Below the pieces are notes generated by a model. It was not told where the DNA came from, ran no database searches, and saw only the letters and a program-made list of their open reading frames with translations. This document shows, one piece after another, positions 62,642 through 64,000 of a DNA stretch of 64,000 nt. Source of the DNA: Pseudomonas sp. GD03944 (GTDB lineage Bacteria > Pseudomonadota > Gammaproteobacteria > Pseudomonadales > Pseudomonadaceae); contig NZ_JAOCAH010000003.1 in assembly GCF_029839275.1 (NCBI RefSeq), forward strand, positions 1-64,000. Reading direction: 5' to 3'. Every line of letters starts with the position of its first letter. Position 1 is the first letter of the stretch. A program made the position numbers and the translations under genes.

Positions 62642-64000
62642 ATGACCCCAGTTCGCCAACTGCTGCTTGGCCTGGCTTCGAGCTCGGCACTTTACTCGGG
62701 GGTGGTCCCTGCGCTCGGTCTGGGTGAGATCACCCTGCATTCCGCCCTGAACCAGCCCCTGGACGCCGAAATCGAGCTGCTCGAAGTCGGTGACCTGACG
62801 TCCAGCGACGTGCTGGTGCGCCTGGCGTCGGCGGAGGTGTTCAGCCGCTCCGGGGTCGATCGCCTGTTCTTCCTCAATGACCTGCGTTTCACCCCGATCC
62901 TGCGCGGCTCCAACAGCGTGATCCGTGTGGTGTCGAATCGGCCGGTCAACGAGCCGTACTTGAATTTCATCGTCGAGGTGGCGCGCCCCAACGGGCAGTT
63001 GCTGCGCGAATACACCGTGCTGCTGGACCCGCCGGGGTCCTCGGCCTACCGCACCATGGCCAGCGTGCCGTCGGCCCCGTCGCAAGCGGCCGCCACCCCG
63101 GCGCGCCCGGCCCCGGTGGAGCCGACCCAGACCTACAGCGCGCCCGCGGTGATGCCGTCGGCAACCCAGGGTCAGCGCTACCAGGTCAGCCGCGGCGACA
63201 GCCTGTGGAGCATCGCCGCCGGTCTGCGCGCGGCGGGCAGCGAGCTGTCCCAGGATCGGCTGATGCGGGACATCCACGCCCTCAACCCGCAAGCCTTCAG
63301 CAACGGCGATATCAATCGTTTGCAGGCCGGTGCCGATCTGCTGCTGCCGGATGCGGCCAATCCCCAGGCTGCTGCGGCGCCCGAGGCGGTGAGCGCCGCC
63401 CCGCAGGACACGGTCGTCACCTCGGAGCAGGCGCCACAACAGCCGCTGGAACCGCAGGCCGAGGCCCTGGTGGCCGCGCAGCGCCGTATCGACGAGGCCC
63501 TGGCCGAACAGGCCGAGGAAAACCAGCAACTGCAACAGGGCCTGGCGGATCTGCAGGCGCAGGTGCAGGAACTGCAATCCCAGCTGGCCAGCAAGGACCA
63601 GCGCCTGTCCGAGTTGCAGGCACGCCTGGATGCACCGCCAGCGCCAGTGGTGGACGCTGCTCCGGTGGCCGCGCCGGCTGAAACGCCAGCTGCCCCGGTC
63701 GAGGCGCCAGCCAGCCAGGAGCGTTCGTGGTTGAGCGCGACCCTGGCCCTGTTGCTCGTGTTGCTGGCCGGTTTGGTTGCCCTGTACTGGCGTGCCCGCC
63801 GTCGTCCGGCCCCGGTCGAGCCGACGCCCGCCAAGCCCGAGGTCGTCGCGGTGGCCGCTCCGGCCCCGGTCGCCCCGGTGGTTGCTGCCGCGCCCGTGGT
63901 GGCGGCTGCGGCGGTCGCTCCCGCGCCGGCTCCGGTTGCGCCGCTGCGCTCCGCCGTGCCGGTGGACGCCCTGGAAGGCGCAAACATCTACATTGCCTAC
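62642..64000 (+). CDS. fimV: FimV/HubP-family polar protein, N-terminal part (runs off the window)
   Basis: The first 453 codons are present with no stop. A signal peptide (about 1-26) is followed by the conserved FimV N-terminal domain (GLGEITLHSALNQPLDAEIELLEVGDL) and a LysM peptidoglycan-binding domain (about 178-235, RYQVSRGDSLWSIA). Then come a coiled coil (about 270-335), one membrane segment (about 363-383) and an alanine/proline-rich cytoplasmic part. FimV organises the cell pole, supports type IV pilus assembly and raises cAMP in P. aeruginosa. The C-terminal TPR domain lies beyond the window. Confidence 0.93.
   Translation, partial: MTPVRQLLLGLASSSALYSGVVPALGLGEITLHSALNQPLDAEIELLEVGDLTSSDVLVRLASAEVFSRSGVDRLFFLNDLRFTPILRGSNSVIRVVSNRPVNEPYLNFIVEVARPNGQLLREYTVLLDPPGSSAYRTMASVPSAPSQAAATPARPAPVEPTQTYSAPAVMPSATQGQRYQVSRGDSLWSIAAGLRAAGSELSQDRLMRDIHALNPQAFSNGDINRLQAGADLLLPDAANPQAAAAPEAVSAAPQDTVVTSEQAPQQPLEPQAEALVAAQRRIDEALAEQAEENQQLQQGLADLQAQVQELQSQLASKDQRLSELQARLDAPPAPVVDAAPVAAPAETPAAPVEAPASQERSWLSATLALLLVLLAGLVALYWRARRRPAPVEPTPAKPEVVAVAAPAPVAPVVAAAPVVAAAAVAPAPAPVAPLRSAVPVDALEGANIYIAY

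Overview
The window is high-GC gamma-proteobacterial DNA and almost certainly comes from a Pseudomonas of the fluorescens/putida type. The evidence is a guanidinobutyrate locus with its LysR regulator, a 521-residue Aer-type receptor, AceK, the Lap adhesin system (lapA, lapB, lapC, lapD, lapE, lapG), a FimV N-terminus, and Pseudomonas-style REP hairpins. No tRNA, rRNA, CRISPR array, insertion sequence or prophage gene was seen.

Region 1 (1-10.7 kb, mostly minus strand) is a guanidino-compound locus. It holds an AruI-type 2-ketoarginine decarboxylase, a sodium:solute symporter, guanidinobutyrase (gbuA) and, far upstream, a GbuR-like LysR regulator. Between gbuA and the regulator lie a TIM-barrel isomerase, a 2-oxoglutarate/Fe(II) oxygenase, a polar amino-acid ABC transporter whose permease and ATPase are fused, and a class II aldolase. 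The same 24-bp palindrome stands in front of both gbuA and the inserted genes, so one regulator probably controls both. This is the best candidate for an undescribed pathway.

Region 2 (10.7-28.9 kb, minus strand) starts with an EamA transporter and an outer-membrane porin. It is followed by a roughly 15-kb catabolic operon read from 28512 down to a strong terminator at 13392-13419. Gene order is NitT/TauT-type ABC importer, SDR, cupin, alpha/beta hydrolase, IclR regulator, second SDR, ThDP decarboxylase, aspartate-dehydrogenase-like protein, aldehyde dehydrogenase, VOC (extradiol-type) dioxygenase, NicC-like flavin monooxygenase, a 75-residue small protein, Rieske oxygenase and its reductase. 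It looks like import, ring hydroxylation, ring cleavage and side-chain processing of an aromatic or N-heterocyclic compound. The substrate cannot be read from the sequence.

Region 3 (28.9-36.9 kb, plus strand) holds aceK overlapping a PqqU/YncD-like TonB receptor, a REP pair, a 44-residue ORF, aer, a response regulator with an HDOD domain, and a DTW-domain tRNA-modification protein.

Region 4 (36.9-54.7 kb) is a compact biofilm-adhesion locus. The type I secretion genes lapC, lapB and lapE read leftward and diverge from a 3033-residue LapA-like adhesin. Then come a 111-residue small protein, lapD (c-di-GMP receptor) and lapG (periplasmic protease). The adhesin carries a TAAG LapG site, five tandem repeats of about 179 residues, two nearly identical vWA domains and C-terminal RTX repeats. 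Known logic: with c-di-GMP bound, LapD sequesters LapG and LapA stays on the surface; when c-di-GMP falls, LapG cuts LapA free.

Region 5 (54.8-64 kb) holds a DUF454 membrane protein, a UPF0149 protein, recQ, a diguanylate cyclase, a DUF2804 protein, a marR-MFS efflux pair and the 5' part of fimV, which runs off the right edge.
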